Assembly: GCF_024494355.1 (NCBI RefSeq)
Contig: NZ_JAKNQY010000005.1
Span: 80,572 to 144,571, forward strand
DNA from: Pseudomonas sp. Q11
Lineage (GTDB): Bacteria; Pseudomonadota; Gammaproteobacteria; Pseudomonadales; Pseudomonadaceae
Reading direction: 5' to 3'
Length of the DNA stretch: 64,000 nt
Made by a program: the position numbers and the translations under genes
Part shown: in pieces, positions 28,881 through 38,459 of the stretch
How positions within the stretch are numbered: position 1 is the first letter of the stretch
How the letters are laid out: each line of letters opens with the position of its first letter
Notes under the pieces: model-generated
The model's database searches: none
What the model saw: the letters and a program-made list of their open reading frames with translations, nothing else
Told to the model about the DNA's origin: nothing

Positions 28881-29552
28881 ATGACCGCTATCGAATCCGC
28901 CATTGCCTGCTGCGCCCCATACCCGCCACGACTCGATCTGGGGCCGCAGTTGACTCGCGAGCAATTGCTCGCCTCGATGCAATTGACCATGAGTCTCCAC
29001 CAAGGCGGGCCGGTGTGGTTGTTCGCTTACGGCTCGTTGATCTGGCGGCCGGAATGCACGGCGGTGGAGCGGATGCGCGGCCGGGTCCATGGTTATCATC
29101 GTGGTTTGTATCTGTGGTCTCACGAACACCGGGGTACACCGGAGTTGCCGGGGTTGGTGTTCGGCCTGGATCGCGGCGGTTCGTGCAGCGGGTTCGCCTA
29201 CCGGTTGCCGGAGGAGAATCTCGAAGACTCGCTGTTTACCCTCTGGCAGCGCGAGATGCCGTTCCCGTCCTATCGTCCGCACTGGCTCAGTTGCCGTCTC
29301 GAAGACGGCAGTCGGGTGCAGGCCTTGGGGTTTGTACTGGAGCGGCACCTGCCCAGCTATGCCGGCAACTTGCCGGACCATGTGCTGAGTCAGGTATTCG
29401 AAAGCGCCTGTGGGCGCTATGGCACCACGCGCGATTATGTCGAGCAGACCATCCACGCCCTGCGCAGCCACGCCATGCCAGACCGGAATCTGGAGGCGCG
29501 GCTCAAACGCTGCAAATCAGCCCTGGATCAGGCCACCGCTTCGCGGCTCTGA
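28881..29552 (+). CDS. Glutathione-specific gamma-glutamylcyclotransferase (ChaC family)
   Basis: A 223-aa protein with the ChaC signature [14 protein letters not shown] (residues 45-58, containing the YGSL substrate loop), '[13 protein letters not shown]', '[28 protein letters not shown]' and a C-terminal helical part ([16 protein letters not shown]). ChaC enzymes cleave glutathione to 5-oxoproline and Cys-Gly. The N-terminal 40 residues are variable. The C-terminus overlaps the convergent glpT gene by 25 bases. Confidence 0.9.
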   Translation: MTAIESAIACCAPYPPRLDLGPQLTREQLLASMQLTMSLHQGGPVWLFAYGSLIWRPECTAVERMRGRVHGYHRGLYLWSHEHRGTPELPGLVFGLDRGGSCSGFAYRLPEENLEDSLFTLWQREMPFPSYRPHWLSCRLEDGSRVQALGFVLERHLPSYAGNLPDHVLSQVFESACGRYGTTRDYVEQTIHALRSHAMPDRNLEARLKRCKSALDQATASRL

Positions 29553-30877
29553 CTGGCGATTTGCTTGTGCCACAAGGTTGGCGCGAGGAATGCCATCGCC
29601 AGCAGGCAAGCGCCCACCAGCAATACAAAACCACCGTCCCAGCCGAAATGGTCCACCGTGTAGCCCATGGCGGCACTGGCTGCGACCGAGCCGCCCAGGT
29701 AGCCAAACAGCCCGGTGAAACCTGCGGCGGTGCCGGCGGCTTTCTTCGGCGCCAGCTCCAGCGCCTGTAAGCCGATCAGCATCACCGGGCCGTAGATCAG
29801 AAAGCCAATGGAAACCAGGGCGATCATGTCCACGGTCGGGTTGCCGGCCGGGTTCAGCCAGTACACCAGTGTCGCCACGGTCACCATCGCCATGAACACC
29901 ATGCCCGTCAGACCACGGTTGCCGCGGAAGATCTTGTCCGACATCCAGCCGCACAGCAGCGTGCCGGGGATGCCTGCCCACTCATACAAAAAGTACGCCC
30001 AGGAGGTTTTATCCACCGTGAAGCCCTTGGCTTCCTTGAGGTAGGTGGGCGCCCAGTCCAGCACGCCGTAGCGCAGCAGGTAAACAAACACGTTTGCCAT
30101 GGCGATGTACCAGAGCATTTTGTTACGCAGCACGTACTTGACGAAGATTTCCTTGGCGCTGAACTCGTTCTCGTGAGTGGCGTCGTAGCCTTCCGGGTAA
30201 TCGTTCTTGTATTTTTCGATGGGCGGCAGGCCCACCGATTGCGGGGTGTCGCGCATGGTCGCGAAGGCAAACAGCGCCACCAGCAGCGCCACGGCCGCCG
30301 GTACATAAAACGCCGCATGCCAGTCATTGAACCAGCCCATCCCCAGCAGGAACAACGGCCCAATCAAGCCACCGCCGACGTTATGCGCCACGTTCCAGAC
30401 CGACACCACGCCGCCGCGTTCTTTCTGTGACCACCAGTGCACCATGGTCCGGCCACTGGGTGGCCAGCCCATGCCCTGGGCCCAGCCATTGATGAACAGC
30501 AGGATGAACATCATGGTGACGCTGGATGTTGCCCAAGGCGCGAAACCGAAAACGAACATCACCCCTGCCGAGACCAGCAAACCGAATGGCAGGAAATAGC
30601 GCGGGTTGGAACGGTCGGACACCAGGCCCATCAGGAACTTCGAAAGCCCGTAGGCGATGGCGATGGCCGACATGGCCAGGCCCAACTGACCCCGGGTGTA
30701 GCCCTCGTCGATCAGGTATGGCATGGCCAGGGAGAAGTTTTTGCGCAGCAGGTAATAACCGGCGTAGCCGATGAAGATGCCGGCGAAAATCTGCCAGCGA
30801 AGGCGTCGGTAGGTGCTGTCTATTTTTTCTTCAGGCAGGGACGCCTGATGTGCGGCAGGACGAAAGAAAGCAAACAT
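29528..30877 (-). CDS. glpT: Glycerol-3-phosphate/inorganic phosphate antiporter GlpT
   Basis: A 449-aa major facilitator transporter with 12 expected membrane segments. The N-terminal [24 protein letters not shown], containing the substrate-contacting Arg, and '[15 protein letters not shown]', '[22 protein letters not shown]' and '[12 protein letters not shown]' are organophosphate:phosphate antiporter motifs; length and sequence agree with GlpT (452 aa in E. coli). It imports glycerol-3-phosphate (and fosfomycin) into the cytoplasm. A GlpR-like operator at 30985-31004 is about 110 bases upstream, which supports glycerol-phosphate specificity. No glpQ or glpD gene is adjacent. Confidence 0.94.
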   Translation of the reverse strand: MFAFFRPAAHQASLPEEKIDSTYRRLRWQIFAGIFIGYAGYYLLRKNFSLAMPYLIDEGYTRGQLGLAMSAIAIAYGLSKFLMGLVSDRSNPRYFLPFGLLVSAGVMFVFGFAPWATSSVTMMFILLFINGWAQGMGWPPSGRTMVHWWSQKERGGVVSVWNVAHNVGGGLIGPLFLLGMGWFNDWHAAFYVPAAVALLVALFAFATMRDTPQSVGLPPIEKYKNDYPEGYDATHENEFSAKEIFVKYVLRNKMLWYIAMANVFVYLLRYGVLDWAPTYLKEAKGFTVDKTSWAYFLYEWAGIPGTLLCGWMSDKIFRGNRGLTGMVFMAMVTVATLVYWLNPAGNPTVDMIALVSIGFLIYGPVMLIGLQALELAPKKAAGTAAGFTGLFGYLGGSVAASAAMGYTVDHFGWDGGFVLLVGACLLAMAFLAPTLWHKQIASQSREAVA

Positions 30878-30984
30878 TCAAGGGCTCCAGATTCTTGTTA
30901 TGACTGCGGATGCGAATGTTACAGTTTCGTTACCGAAAATAGCATCGCTTCTCATCGCATAAACAGTGGAAATTTCCCTTGATG

Positions 30985-31004
30985 AATGTTCTTAAATGAA
31001 CATG
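30985..31004 (-). promoter_or_regulatory. GlpR-type operator upstream of glpT
   Basis: AATGTTCTTAAATGAACATG contains the perfect ATGTTC/GAACAT palindrome with a 6-base centre, closely matching the known GlpR consensus (WATGTTCGWTAWCGAACATW). A weaker GAATGTTACAGTTTCGTTACC segment lies nearer the gene (about 30913-30933). Confidence 0.7.
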
Positions 31005-31145
31005 TCGCTCAGGCATACGCTGATGCCGCTGTAGGAATTGCCTTATTAAGGCAGCAGATACCGGGCGCCGAGCGTGTTGCCCTGATCGCCAGGCTCAATC
31101 GTCATGCGGTCCGCAGCTTCCGGCCCCCGGACCGCTTGAGTGACT

Positions 31146-32123
31146 TCAGCGCACCTGCACCACCACCTTCCCCACGGCTTTGCGCTGGCCCAGGTCATTG
31201 ATCGCCTGGGCGGCGTTGCTCAATGGATAGACCTGCGAGACCAGCGGCTTGAGCTTGCCTTCGGCGAACCAGCCGAACAGTTGCTGGAAGTTGGCGGCGT
31301 TGTCCTGGGGTTGGCGTTGGGCGAAGGAACCCCAGAACACGCCGACCACGGCGGCGCCCTTGAGCAGGGCCAGGTTTACGGGCAGCTCGGGGATGCGTCC
31401 GCTGGCAAAGCCGACCACCAATAGCCGGCCGTTCCAGGCGATGGCGCGAATGGCCTGGTCAAACAGGTCGCCGCCCACCGGGTCGTAAATCACGTCGGCG
31501 CCGTGGCCGTCGGTGAGGCGTTTGATTTCATCCTTGAGACTGGTTTCGCTGTAGTTGATCAGTTCGTCGGCACCGGCAGCCTTGGCCACGGCCAGTTTCT
31601 CTGCGCTACTGGCGGCGGCGATTACCCGGGCCCCCATGGCCTTGCCGATCTCCACTGCCGCCAGGCCGACGCCGCCGGATGCACCGAGCACCAGCAGGGT
31701 TTCACCGGGTTGCAGGTTGGCCCGTTGCTTGAGGGCATGCATCGAGGTGCCGTAGGTCATGCTGAAGGCGGCGGCGGTGTTGAAGTCCATGGAAGGGGGG
31801 ATGGGCAGCACGTTGTAGCCTGGCACGGCCACCTGTTCGGCGAAACTGCCCCAGCCGGTCAGCGCCATGACCCGGTCACCGACCTTCAGGTGGCTGACCT
31901 TTTCACCCACGGCGCTGATGACACCCGCCGCTTCGCCACCGGGGGAAAACGGGAAGGGTGGTTTGAATTGATATTTGCCCTCGATGATCAGCGTGTCAGG
32001 GAAGTTCACGCCGGCGGCATGCACGTCCAGCAGCACTTCGTTCTTCTTCGCGACGGGGCTGGCGACGTCTTCCAGCACCAGCGATTGGGCAGGACCGAAT
32101 TCTTTGCACAGCACGGCTTTCAT
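31146..32123 (-). CDS. NADPH:quinone oxidoreductase-type (zeta-crystallin-like) alcohol dehydrogenase
   Basis: A 325-aa medium-chain dehydrogenase/reductase without structural or catalytic zinc Cys residues. It has GroES-like N-terminal blocks (VHAAGVNFPDTLIIEGKYQFKPPFPFSPGGEAAG) and the Rossmann motif LLVLGASGGVGLAAVEIGKAMGA, followed by 'VIYDPVGGDLFDQAIRAIAWNGRLLVVGFASG'. NADPH is the probable cofactor by relation to QOR. The physiological substrate is unknown. It is a single gene between the glpT promoter region and the divergent fliL-like gene. Confidence 0.9.
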   Translation of the reverse strand: MKAVLCKEFGPAQSLVLEDVASPVAKKNEVLLDVHAAGVNFPDTLIIEGKYQFKPPFPFSPGGEAAGVISAVGEKVSHLKVGDRVMALTGWGSFAEQVAVPGYNVLPIPPSMDFNTAAAFSMTYGTSMHALKQRANLQPGETLLVLGASGGVGLAAVEIGKAMGARVIAAASSAEKLAVAKAAGADELINYSETSLKDEIKRLTDGHGADVIYDPVGGDLFDQAIRAIAWNGRLLVVGFASGRIPELPVNLALLKGAAVVGVFWGSFAQRQPQDNAANFQQLFGWFAEGKLKPLVSQVYPLSNAAQAINDLGQRKAVGKVVVQVR

Positions 32124-32273
32124 CAGGGCTATTCCTTTGGGAGTGATGGCCGATAAGTGTAGGTGTGAGAGTCAACGGGTCAACGAGCATGCCCCGCCCT
32201 GATAGCCGGCCATAAGCTTGTGCTTGAACGGCGGGTCGGTATGCTGGGCCGCAAACCGTATGAGGAGTCGAAT

Positions 32274-32681
32274 GTGAAAGCGTGGATCATGTTGATGCTG
32301 GCCCTGTCGTTGCCTGTGACAGCGATGGCCGAGGAAGCCAAAGAAGGCGAGGCACCGAAGGTCAATTACATCACCCTTAGCCCGCCGTTCGTGGGCAATT
32401 ATGGCCTGGACGGCTCGGCGAAGCTGAGGGTGTACAAGGCTGATGTTGCCCTGCGCGTCACAGGGGATGCCGCCGTTGCGGCGGTGAAGGCCAACGAGCC
32501 GCTGATCCGTAATAAATTGGTGGCGCTGTTCGCCCAGCAAACCACCGAGGCCATGAACAATATCGAAGCCAAGGAAAAACTCCGTCAGGAAGCCTTGAAG
32601 CAGACTCAGCAGGTGATGAACGACGAGACGGGCAAACCGATGGTGGATGACCTGTTGTTCAATAACCTGATCATTCAATAA
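32274..32681 (+). CDS. FliL-like exported protein
   Basis: A 135-aa protein using a GTG start six bases after AGGAG (32263-32267), with signal peptide VKAWIMLMLALSLPVTAMA. The mature part has 'VNYITLSPPFVGNYG' and 'LRVYKADVALRVTGDAAVAAVKANEPLIRNKLVALFAQQT', the FliL/DUF-type pattern, and a charged C-terminus. FliL proteins bind the flagellar basal body; however, this one has a cleavable-looking signal in place of the usual anchor and no flagellar genes nearby, as for the chromosomal stand-alone FliL-like proteins of Pseudomonas. An upstream ATG at 32241 is a less likely start. Confidence 0.82.
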   Translation: MKAWIMLMLALSLPVTAMAEEAKEGEAPKVNYITLSPPFVGNYGLDGSAKLRVYKADVALRVTGDAAVAAVKANEPLIRNKLVALFAQQTTEAMNNIEAKEKLRQEALKQTQQVMNDETGKPMVDDLLFNNLIIQ

Positions 32682-32746
32682 ATCGGCTGGATCGTAGCCC
32701 CGGCAGCGCCATGGGGCGGTAGGCGCTGACGAAGGCTGCTTTTTTA

Positions 32747-33865
32747 TCAGGACGCCAGGCTTTTGCGAAACCGTCCCAGGGCGATGGCAAAGAACAAAAG
32801 CCCGATTACCGCCAGCGTCAGCAAGTCCGGCCATACCACGCCAATGCCTGCATCGCGGAACAGGATCGCTGCGCTGAGGCTGACGAAATGGGTCGAAGGC
32901 GACCCTTGCATCACCCATTGCAACCATTGCGGCATGCTGTCCAGCGGCGTGCTGCCACCCGACAACAGCAGCATGGGAATGATGACCGGAATCGACAATA
33001 AGCCGAACTGCGGCGTCGAACGGGCAAGGGTGGCGAGAAAAATGCCCAGGGCGGTGCTGGCGAACAGGTAGAGCGCGGTCACCAGCAGAAATAACAGCAT
33101 GGAGCCGGCAAGTGGCACGCCCAAGGCGATCTTGACGACGATTTCCAGCGAGGCCCAGGTGCATAGCACCACCACCAGCATGTTGCTCCAGATTTTCGCC
33201 AGCATGATTTCCGGTGCTGTCAGCGGTAGCACCAGCAGGTGATCGAGGGTGCCATGCTCGCGCTCGCGTAGCAGCGCGGTGCCCGTCAGGATGATGGCCA
33301 GGATCGTGATGTTGTTGACGATCTGGATCACGGCCAGGAACCACCCGCCTTCAAGGTTGGGGTTGAACAACGATCGGGTGGTGAGTCTTACGGGTGTCTG
33401 TTCGGTCGCTTGCGCCTGCCCGCTGTAGGTCAGCAGTTCCTGTTGAAAAATTCGTCCGATGTAGCCGGCGCCCATGAATGCCTGGCTCATGGCTGTGGCA
33501 TCGACGTTCAGTTGCAGCGCAGGCTCGCGTCCGGCGAGCAGGTCGGCCTGGAAGTTGGCGGGCACGTTAATGACGAAGGTGTAGCGGCCACTGTCCATGA
33601 CCTTGTCCAGCTCGGCATAGGGCAACGCCACCGGACTCTGGAATTCCGGTGGTTGCAGAGCCTGGGTCAACTGACGCGAAAGATGGCTTTGGTCTTCATC
33701 CACCACCGCCACGCTGGCGTTGTGGACGCCGATCACCGAGCCTGCGGCCGGCATGTAGATCGCCACGGTGAACGCGTAGCCCAAAAACAGCAGCAGCACC
33801 GAGTCATACCGCAGGCTGGTCAGTTCCTTGAGGCCAAGACGCCAGATATGTGAAAGCTTGTGCAT
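32747..33865 (-). CDS. yhhJ: ABC-2 type export permease (YhhJ-like)
   Basis: A 372-aa permease starting MHKLSHIWRLGLKELTSLRYD, with one N-terminal membrane segment, a long periplasmic loop (residues 45-170) and five C-terminal membrane segments containing 'LREREHGTLDHLLVLPLTAPEIMLAKIWSN', the ABC-2 coupling region. AGGAGG precedes the ATG, which overlaps the rbbA stop. It completes a YhiI-RbbA-YhhJ export system that in E. coli is of unknown substrate. A reading frame extending upstream to 33949 lies within rbbA and is rejected. Confidence 0.9.
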   Translation of the reverse strand: MHKLSHIWRLGLKELTSLRYDSVLLLFLGYAFTVAIYMPAAGSVIGVHNASVAVVDEDQSHLSRQLTQALQPPEFQSPVALPYAELDKVMDSGRYTFVINVPANFQADLLAGREPALQLNVDATAMSQAFMGAGYIGRIFQQELLTYSGQAQATEQTPVRLTTRSLFNPNLEGGWFLAVIQIVNNITILAIILTGTALLREREHGTLDHLLVLPLTAPEIMLAKIWSNMLVVVLCTWASLEIVVKIALGVPLAGSMLLFLLVTALYLFASTALGIFLATLARSTPQFGLLSIPVIIPMLLLSGGSTPLDSMPQWLQWVMQGSPSTHFVSLSAAILFRDAGIGVVWPDLLTLAVIGLLFFAIALGRFRKSLAS

Positions 33866-36588
33866 CAGGCCTCCTGCTTTTTCAGCATGACCAGGCTGAG
33901 CCCGGTGAACACCAGGAAAAATCCCAGCAGCGCCAGGCATTGCGGCCATAACTGGCGCAGGTCCAGAGCCTTGGTGAAAGTGCCGACGGCGATGTCCAGG
34001 AAATAACCGGCGGGGAACAACTGGCCCATCACCGACGCGGCCCCGTCCAGGGATGAGCGCGGCACGATCAACCCCGAGAACTGGATCGTCGGAAGGCTGG
34101 TGATGATCATGGTGCCGAGGATCGCGGCGATCTGGGTGCGGGTAAACGCCGAGATCAATAAACCCATGCTGGTGGTCGCCAGCACGTAGAGCAGCCCGCC
34201 CAACGCCAGCGTCAGGCCGCCGCCTTTGAATGGCACGCCGAACAGCCAGCGATTCATCGCGGTCAGTAGGGCCAGATTGATCAGGCTGACGGCCAGATAG
34301 GGCGCTTGTTTGCCCAGCAGGAACTCCAGGCGGGTCAGCGGCGTGGCGTAGAAATTGGTGATCGAGCCCAGCTCCTTTTCCCGCACGATCCCCAGGGCCG
34401 TCAACATGGCCGGAATGAACGCGAGGATCAGCGCCATCACGCCCGGACCGATAGCGTTCACGCTGACCACGTCCTGGTTGTAGCGAAACCGGGTCTCCAG
34501 ACTGGCTGCGCTTTGCCGGTTTCGCGCCGGGCTGCTCTGTTCAACCAGTTGTTCGAGATTGGCCTGGTGTACCGCCTGGACATAGTTGCGGCTGGTTTCG
34601 GCGCGAAACGGCATGCCGCCGTCCAGCCAGGCGCCGACGGTGGGTTGCCGACCGGCATACAGGTCACGGCCGAAGCCGGGTGGGATTTGCAGGGCCAGTT
34701 TGATTTCCGAACGTTGCAAGCGTCGATGCAGCGCGTTCGCGTCCTGGATAACCGGCTGCTCCTCGAAATAGCGGGAGCTGCGAAAAGCCTCCAGATAAGC
34801 GCGACTTTGCGGGCTCTGATCCTGATCGAACACAGCGAAGGCGAGTTTCTCCACGTCCAGTGAGATGCCGTAGCCGAAGATCACCATCATGAACAGGGCG
34901 CCGAGCAAGGCGAACGCCATCCGCACTTTGTCTCGCAGCAGTTCCTTGCCTTCCCGGCTGGCGACAGCCAACAGGCGGCCAAAGCTGAAGCCGTGGCGAT
35001 CCTGCGCAGTGGCCGTGTTGTCGAGGGACACGGGCGTGGTGTCTTGCTGCTCCTGACCCTGAGCTTGTTCCAGGCAGGTGACGAACGCGGCCTCCAGCGT
35101 CTGGCCGTTGAACTGCGCCTGTAGGGCTGCGGGGGTGTCGCAGGCCAGGACTTTGCCGGCGTGCATCAGCGAAATGCGGTCGCAGCGTTGGGCTTCGTTC
35201 ATGAAATGCGTGGAAAGAAATATCGTCACGCCCTGTTCGCGGGACAACTCAATCAGCAGCCGCCAAAAGTCATCCCGCGCGGCCGGGTCAACGCCTGAGG
35301 TCGGTTCATCGAGGATCAGCACCTCTGGACGGTGCAGCACCGCCACCGCGAGGGACAAGCGCTGACGCAGGCCCAAGGGGAGCGCGCCGCAAGGTTGGTC
35401 GGCGAGGCCCTGGAGATTGAAGCGCTGGATCAGCTCGTCGATGCGCACGTCGCTGTCGGCCTTGGGCAGATCGAACAGCTTCGCATGCAAGGCCAGGTTC
35501 TGGCGCACGCTCAGTTCGCCGTACAGTGAAAAGCTCTGAGACATGAAGCCCACCCGTTTGCGGGTGGCCAGGTCCTTGGCGTTGACTGGGTTACCCAACA
35601 GTCGGGCGCTGCCTTCGCTGGCGGGCATCAGCCCGGTCAACACCTTCATGGTGGTGGTCTTGCCGCAACCGTTGGAGCCCAGGAAGCCAAAGATCTCACC
35701 GCGACCGATCGCAAAGCTGACGTTGTCGACTGCGGTGAAATCGCCGAAGCGCAAGGTGAGGTCGTGGGCCTGGATAGCGATGTCGGCGTTGTCAGTCCTG
35801 GGAGGGATCGTCAGCGGCTCGGTGTTGTGGCCGCTGTCACCCTGGAAATAGGTAAAGGCCGAGTCGAGCTTGCCGTCGGGTGTGATGCCTGCCAGTTCGG
35901 CGCTCAAGCCCTTGGCGATCAAACGTCCATTATCGAGCATCAGGCAATGCTCGAACTGTTCGGCTTCCTCCATATAAGCCGTGGCGACCAGCAGGGTCAG
36001 TTGCGGTCGTTGCCGGCGCACGTCTTCTATCAGCTCCCAAAAGCGCCGGCGCGACAGCGGGTCCACGCCGGTGGTGGGTTCGTCGAGAATCAGCAGGTCC
36101 GGCTCGTGGATCAGCGCGCAACACAGGCCGAGCTTTTGTTTCATTCCCCCCGACAGTTTGCCTGCCGGACGTTCGGCAAAACGCTGCAGGTCGGTCGCCA
36201 GCAGTAGCTTGCCCATGCGTTGTTCGCATTCTGCCCGCGAAAGCCCGAACAGCGTGGCGAAAAACCGGATGTTCTCGCTTATCGACAAATCAGGATAAAG
36301 ATTGCCCCCCAGTCCTTGGGGCATGAAGGCGATGCGTCGATAAAGCGTACTGCGATGGCGTCGATCCTCGATTGACGCTCCCAGTACTTGTAGCTCGCCC
36401 GTCTGGAGTTTCTTGACCCCGGCAATCAGCCCCAGCAGGCTGGATTTTCCTGCCCCGTCCGGGCCGATCAGGCCGCAGCGAGTGCCGATGGGCAGGCTGA
36501 AAGCGATATCGTTCAAGGCTGCAAGCTGGCCGTAATGGTGCTCAAGGCCCCTGACGTGCAATGCCGGTTCGCCAACGGTGGCGCTCAT
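33865..36588 (-). CDS. rbbA: ATPase/permease RbbA (ABC-ABC-TM fusion)
   Basis: A 907-aa protein with two ABC ATPase domains (Walker A GPDGAGKSS near residue 40 and GSNGCGKTT near 312; signatures LSGGMKQKLGL and LGLRQRLSL; Walker B LLILDEPTTGVDP and VLILDEPTSGVDP) joined to a C-terminal ABC-2 permease of six membrane segments (from about residue 545). E. coli RbbA was described as a ribosome-bound ATPase stimulating elongation, but the fused membrane domain and flanking genes fit an exporter. The gene lies between the HlyD-type adaptor and the YhhJ permease with four- and three-base overlaps. Confidence 0.92.
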   Translation of the reverse strand: MSATVGEPALHVRGLEHHYGQLAALNDIAFSLPIGTRCGLIGPDGAGKSSLLGLIAGVKKLQTGELQVLGASIEDRRHRSTLYRRIAFMPQGLGGNLYPDLSISENIRFFATLFGLSRAECEQRMGKLLLATDLQRFAERPAGKLSGGMKQKLGLCCALIHEPDLLILDEPTTGVDPLSRRRFWELIEDVRRQRPQLTLLVATAYMEEAEQFEHCLMLDNGRLIAKGLSAELAGITPDGKLDSAFTYFQGDSGHNTEPLTIPPRTDNADIAIQAHDLTLRFGDFTAVDNVSFAIGRGEIFGFLGSNGCGKTTTMKVLTGLMPASEGSARLLGNPVNAKDLATRKRVGFMSQSFSLYGELSVRQNLALHAKLFDLPKADSDVRIDELIQRFNLQGLADQPCGALPLGLRQRLSLAVAVLHRPEVLILDEPTSGVDPAARDDFWRLLIELSREQGVTIFLSTHFMNEAQRCDRISLMHAGKVLACDTPAALQAQFNGQTLEAAFVTCLEQAQGQEQQDTTPVSLDNTATAQDRHGFSFGRLLAVASREGKELLRDKVRMAFALLGALFMMVIFGYGISLDVEKLAFAVFDQDQSPQSRAYLEAFRSSRYFEEQPVIQDANALHRRLQRSEIKLALQIPPGFGRDLYAGRQPTVGAWLDGGMPFRAETSRNYVQAVHQANLEQLVEQSSPARNRQSAASLETRFRYNQDVVSVNAIGPGVMALILAFIPAMLTALGIVREKELGSITNFYATPLTRLEFLLGKQAPYLAVSLINLALLTAMNRWLFGVPFKGGGLTLALGGLLYVLATTSMGLLISAFTRTQIAAILGTMIITSLPTIQFSGLIVPRSSLDGAASVMGQLFPAGYFLDIAVGTFTKALDLRQLWPQCLALLGFFLVFTGLSLVMLKKQEA

Positions 36589-37550
36589 TGCAAGTTGGCC
36601 GGCCAGTCAATGGGAGCTGTACGGACGTAACCGGCGCCGGGCATGCCCGGTTTTGCCTGGGGAACTTCGCCGGGCCGAGTCAGGCGTATCTTGACGCGGA
36701 ACACCAGTTTCTGGCGTTCATCACGGGTTTCGACTTCTTTGGGGGTGAACTGGGATTTGGCCGCGACGAAGCTGACCGTTGCCGGCAATGGTCGATCGGG
36801 CAGCGCATCGAGCAGCAGGCGCGCCTGATCGCCCACCGCCAGTTTCCCAGCCACGGACGCCGGCAAATACAGGTTCATGTATTGGTCGTTCGGATCGATC
36901 ATCAGCAGCACCCGGCCACCGGCGCCCAGCACTTCGCCTGGCTCGGCCAGGCGTAGCTGAATCACCCCGTTAATGGGCGCGCGCAGGCTGCTGTCCTCGA
37001 TTTCGCTGGTCAGTTGGGCGACTTGCGCCTGGGTCGCAGCGATGGCGGCGGCCGCTGCCGATACCTGGGCTCGGGCAGCGTTGACTGCGGCGTTAGCCGT
37101 GTCGAAACGGGCTTGTTGTTGGTCGATCACCTGGCTACTGGCGTACCCGCGCTTGGACAGTTCCTGGGTTCGTTTGAGCTCTTGGTGGGCGAGCAATTGT
37201 TCGCTCTGGCGCAGTTGCACATTGGCTTGTGCCGCGGACAGGTTTTCCCGGGCGCGCGTCACTTCGGCTTCGGCCTGGTTGCGCTGGGCCTCCAGGGTTC
37301 GGGTGTCCATGCGCGCCAGGAGCTGGCCTTTGCTGACGACGTCGCCTTCGTCAACCTGAACGTCGGCCAGGCGCCCGGGTGTCTTGCTGGCGATCTGGAC
37401 TTCGGTGGCTTCCAGGCGCCCATTACCCATGCTCAGGCCTTCCGGCAGGCGATCCTGGCGCGACTTCCAATAGCCAAATCCGCCGGCGGCCAGCAACACA
37501 GCCATCAAGGCGAAGGCAAAAAAACGAGAGGTACGAGGGTTCGTCGACAT
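36585..37550 (-). CDS. yhiI: HlyD-family secretion adaptor (YhiI-like)
   Basis: A 321-aa membrane fusion protein with an N-terminal anchor (FFAFALMAVLLAAGGFGYW), a lipoyl-like half (GRLEATEVQIASKTPGRLADVQVDEGDVV), a long coiled-coil hairpin (residues 75-195, Gln/Ala/Glu-rich) and a beta-barrel end (VFRVKIRLTRPGEVPQAKPGMPG). It links the inner-membrane ABC unit to the periplasm or outer-membrane channel. The ATG at 37550 has AGGA eight bases upstream; another ATG at 37559 is possible. It is the first gene of the three-gene export operon. Confidence 0.91.
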   Translation of the reverse strand: MSTNPRTSRFFAFALMAVLLAAGGFGYWKSRQDRLPEGLSMGNGRLEATEVQIASKTPGRLADVQVDEGDVVSKGQLLARMDTRTLEAQRNQAEAEVTRARENLSAAQANVQLRQSEQLLAHQELKRTQELSKRGYASSQVIDQQQARFDTANAAVNAARAQVSAAAAAIAATQAQVAQLTSEIEDSSLRAPINGVIQLRLAEPGEVLGAGGRVLLMIDPNDQYMNLYLPASVAGKLAVGDQARLLLDALPDRPLPATVSFVAAKSQFTPKEVETRDERQKLVFRVKIRLTRPGEVPQAKPGMPGAGYVRTAPIDWPANLQ

Positions 37551-37631
37551 GTCCTGCATCCTGCGGCTGTAGCATTGCAGTCTGCTGGATCCGCTACCGG
37601 CCCAGCTTGATATCCATCAACTCATGGAGGA

Positions 37632-38081
37632 TCAGCGTAGGGCAATGACAGCCGCCCACTGCTGCGCCGTCACCGGCATCACCGACAGTCGCGAGCCTCT
37701 TTGCACCAGCGGCATTTCAGCCAGGGCGGGTTGCTGCTTAAGGTAGTCGAGCTTCAGCACACGGGGAAACGTCTCGACATGGACCACGTCGATTGCAGTC
37801 CAGGGATTTTTATCCGGGCTGGCCTTGGGGTCGAAATAGTGGCTGTCGGGTTCCAATGCCGTCGGGTCAGGGTAGGCCGCCCGGATGATTTGTCCAATAC
37901 CGGCTATACCCGGCTCCGGGCAACTGGAGTGATAGAAGAAGAACGAGTCACCCACTGTCATGGCCCGCAAGAAGTTGCGTGCCTGGTAGTTGCGAACCCC
38001 GTCCCATCGCGCCTGGCCGAGCTTTTCCAGCCCCTGGATGGACAATTCGTCGGGCTCGGATTTCATCAGCCAATGGGCCAT
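37632..38081 (-). CDS. EVE domain-containing protein
   Basis: A 149-aa protein of the EVE (PUA-like) fold: MAHWLMKSEPDELSIQGLEK, 'ARWDGVRNYQARNFLRAMTVGDSFFFYHS' and 'DPWTAIDVVHVE'-like segments. EVE proteins bind modified bases in DNA or RNA; Pseudomonas members are thought to act on nucleic acids. AGGAG precedes the ATG at 38081; the longer frame to 38201 is rejected. It lies downstream of the fau-ssrS-zapA group in the same orientation. Confidence 0.9.
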   Translation of the reverse strand: MAHWLMKSEPDELSIQGLEKLGQARWDGVRNYQARNFLRAMTVGDSFFFYHSSCPEPGIAGIGQIIRAAYPDPTALEPDSHYFDPKASPDKNPWTAIDVVHVETFPRVLKLDYLKQQPALAEMPLVQRGSRLSVMPVTAQQWAAVIALR

Positions 38082-38276
38082 GATTTCTACTCCTGGGCGG
38101 GAATGATAAAAAAAGTTCAGCGATCTTATGACAAACCGACAGTCGGTTGACGTCAGAGTTTGCGTGTTGATGCAGGTTGCCGCAAAATGCCGGCCTTCCA
38201 AGCTTTACGCTGCTGCACGGCCAATAAGAAAACCGCTGCTGTCATCGTGTGTGATATGCCTTGAGGGGGGCAATCG

Positions 38277-38423
38277 ATGAAACGCAAACCGGATTTGTTG
38301 TGGATCTTAGTCATTCTGTTCGGCCTGGGTGTCGTTACCACGGGATACGCCCAGAGTTTGTGGGCCAGCAAGACCGATACACCGATGGAAATTACCCAAC
38401 CCGCGCCTTCGCTCAAACGCTAA
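38277..38423 (+). CDS. Small single-span membrane protein (48 aa)
   Basis: A 48-codon gene: MKRKPDLLWILVILFGLGVV then TTGYAQSLWASKTDTPMEIT and QPAPSLKR. It has a positively charged start, one membrane helix (about residues 7-26) and a polar tail. A strong purine-rich site (GAGGGGGG) precedes the ATG, and the codon choice is Pseudomonas-like. The family is unknown to me, but similar short proteins occur beside the EVE/fau region of other Pseudomonas genomes. It is divergent from the EVE gene and convergent with fau. Confidence 0.7.
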   Translation: MKRKPDLLWILVILFGLGVVTTGYAQSLWASKTDTPMEITQPAPSLKR

Positions 38424-38459
38424 GCCGGTCGTCCGGACGCCGCTGTTTCCCTGCGGCAT

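Noticed and set aside
38153..38416. An 87-codon minus-strand frame between the EVE and fau genes
   Set aside because: No ribosome site or domain; the opposite-strand 48-aa frame has better coding signals.
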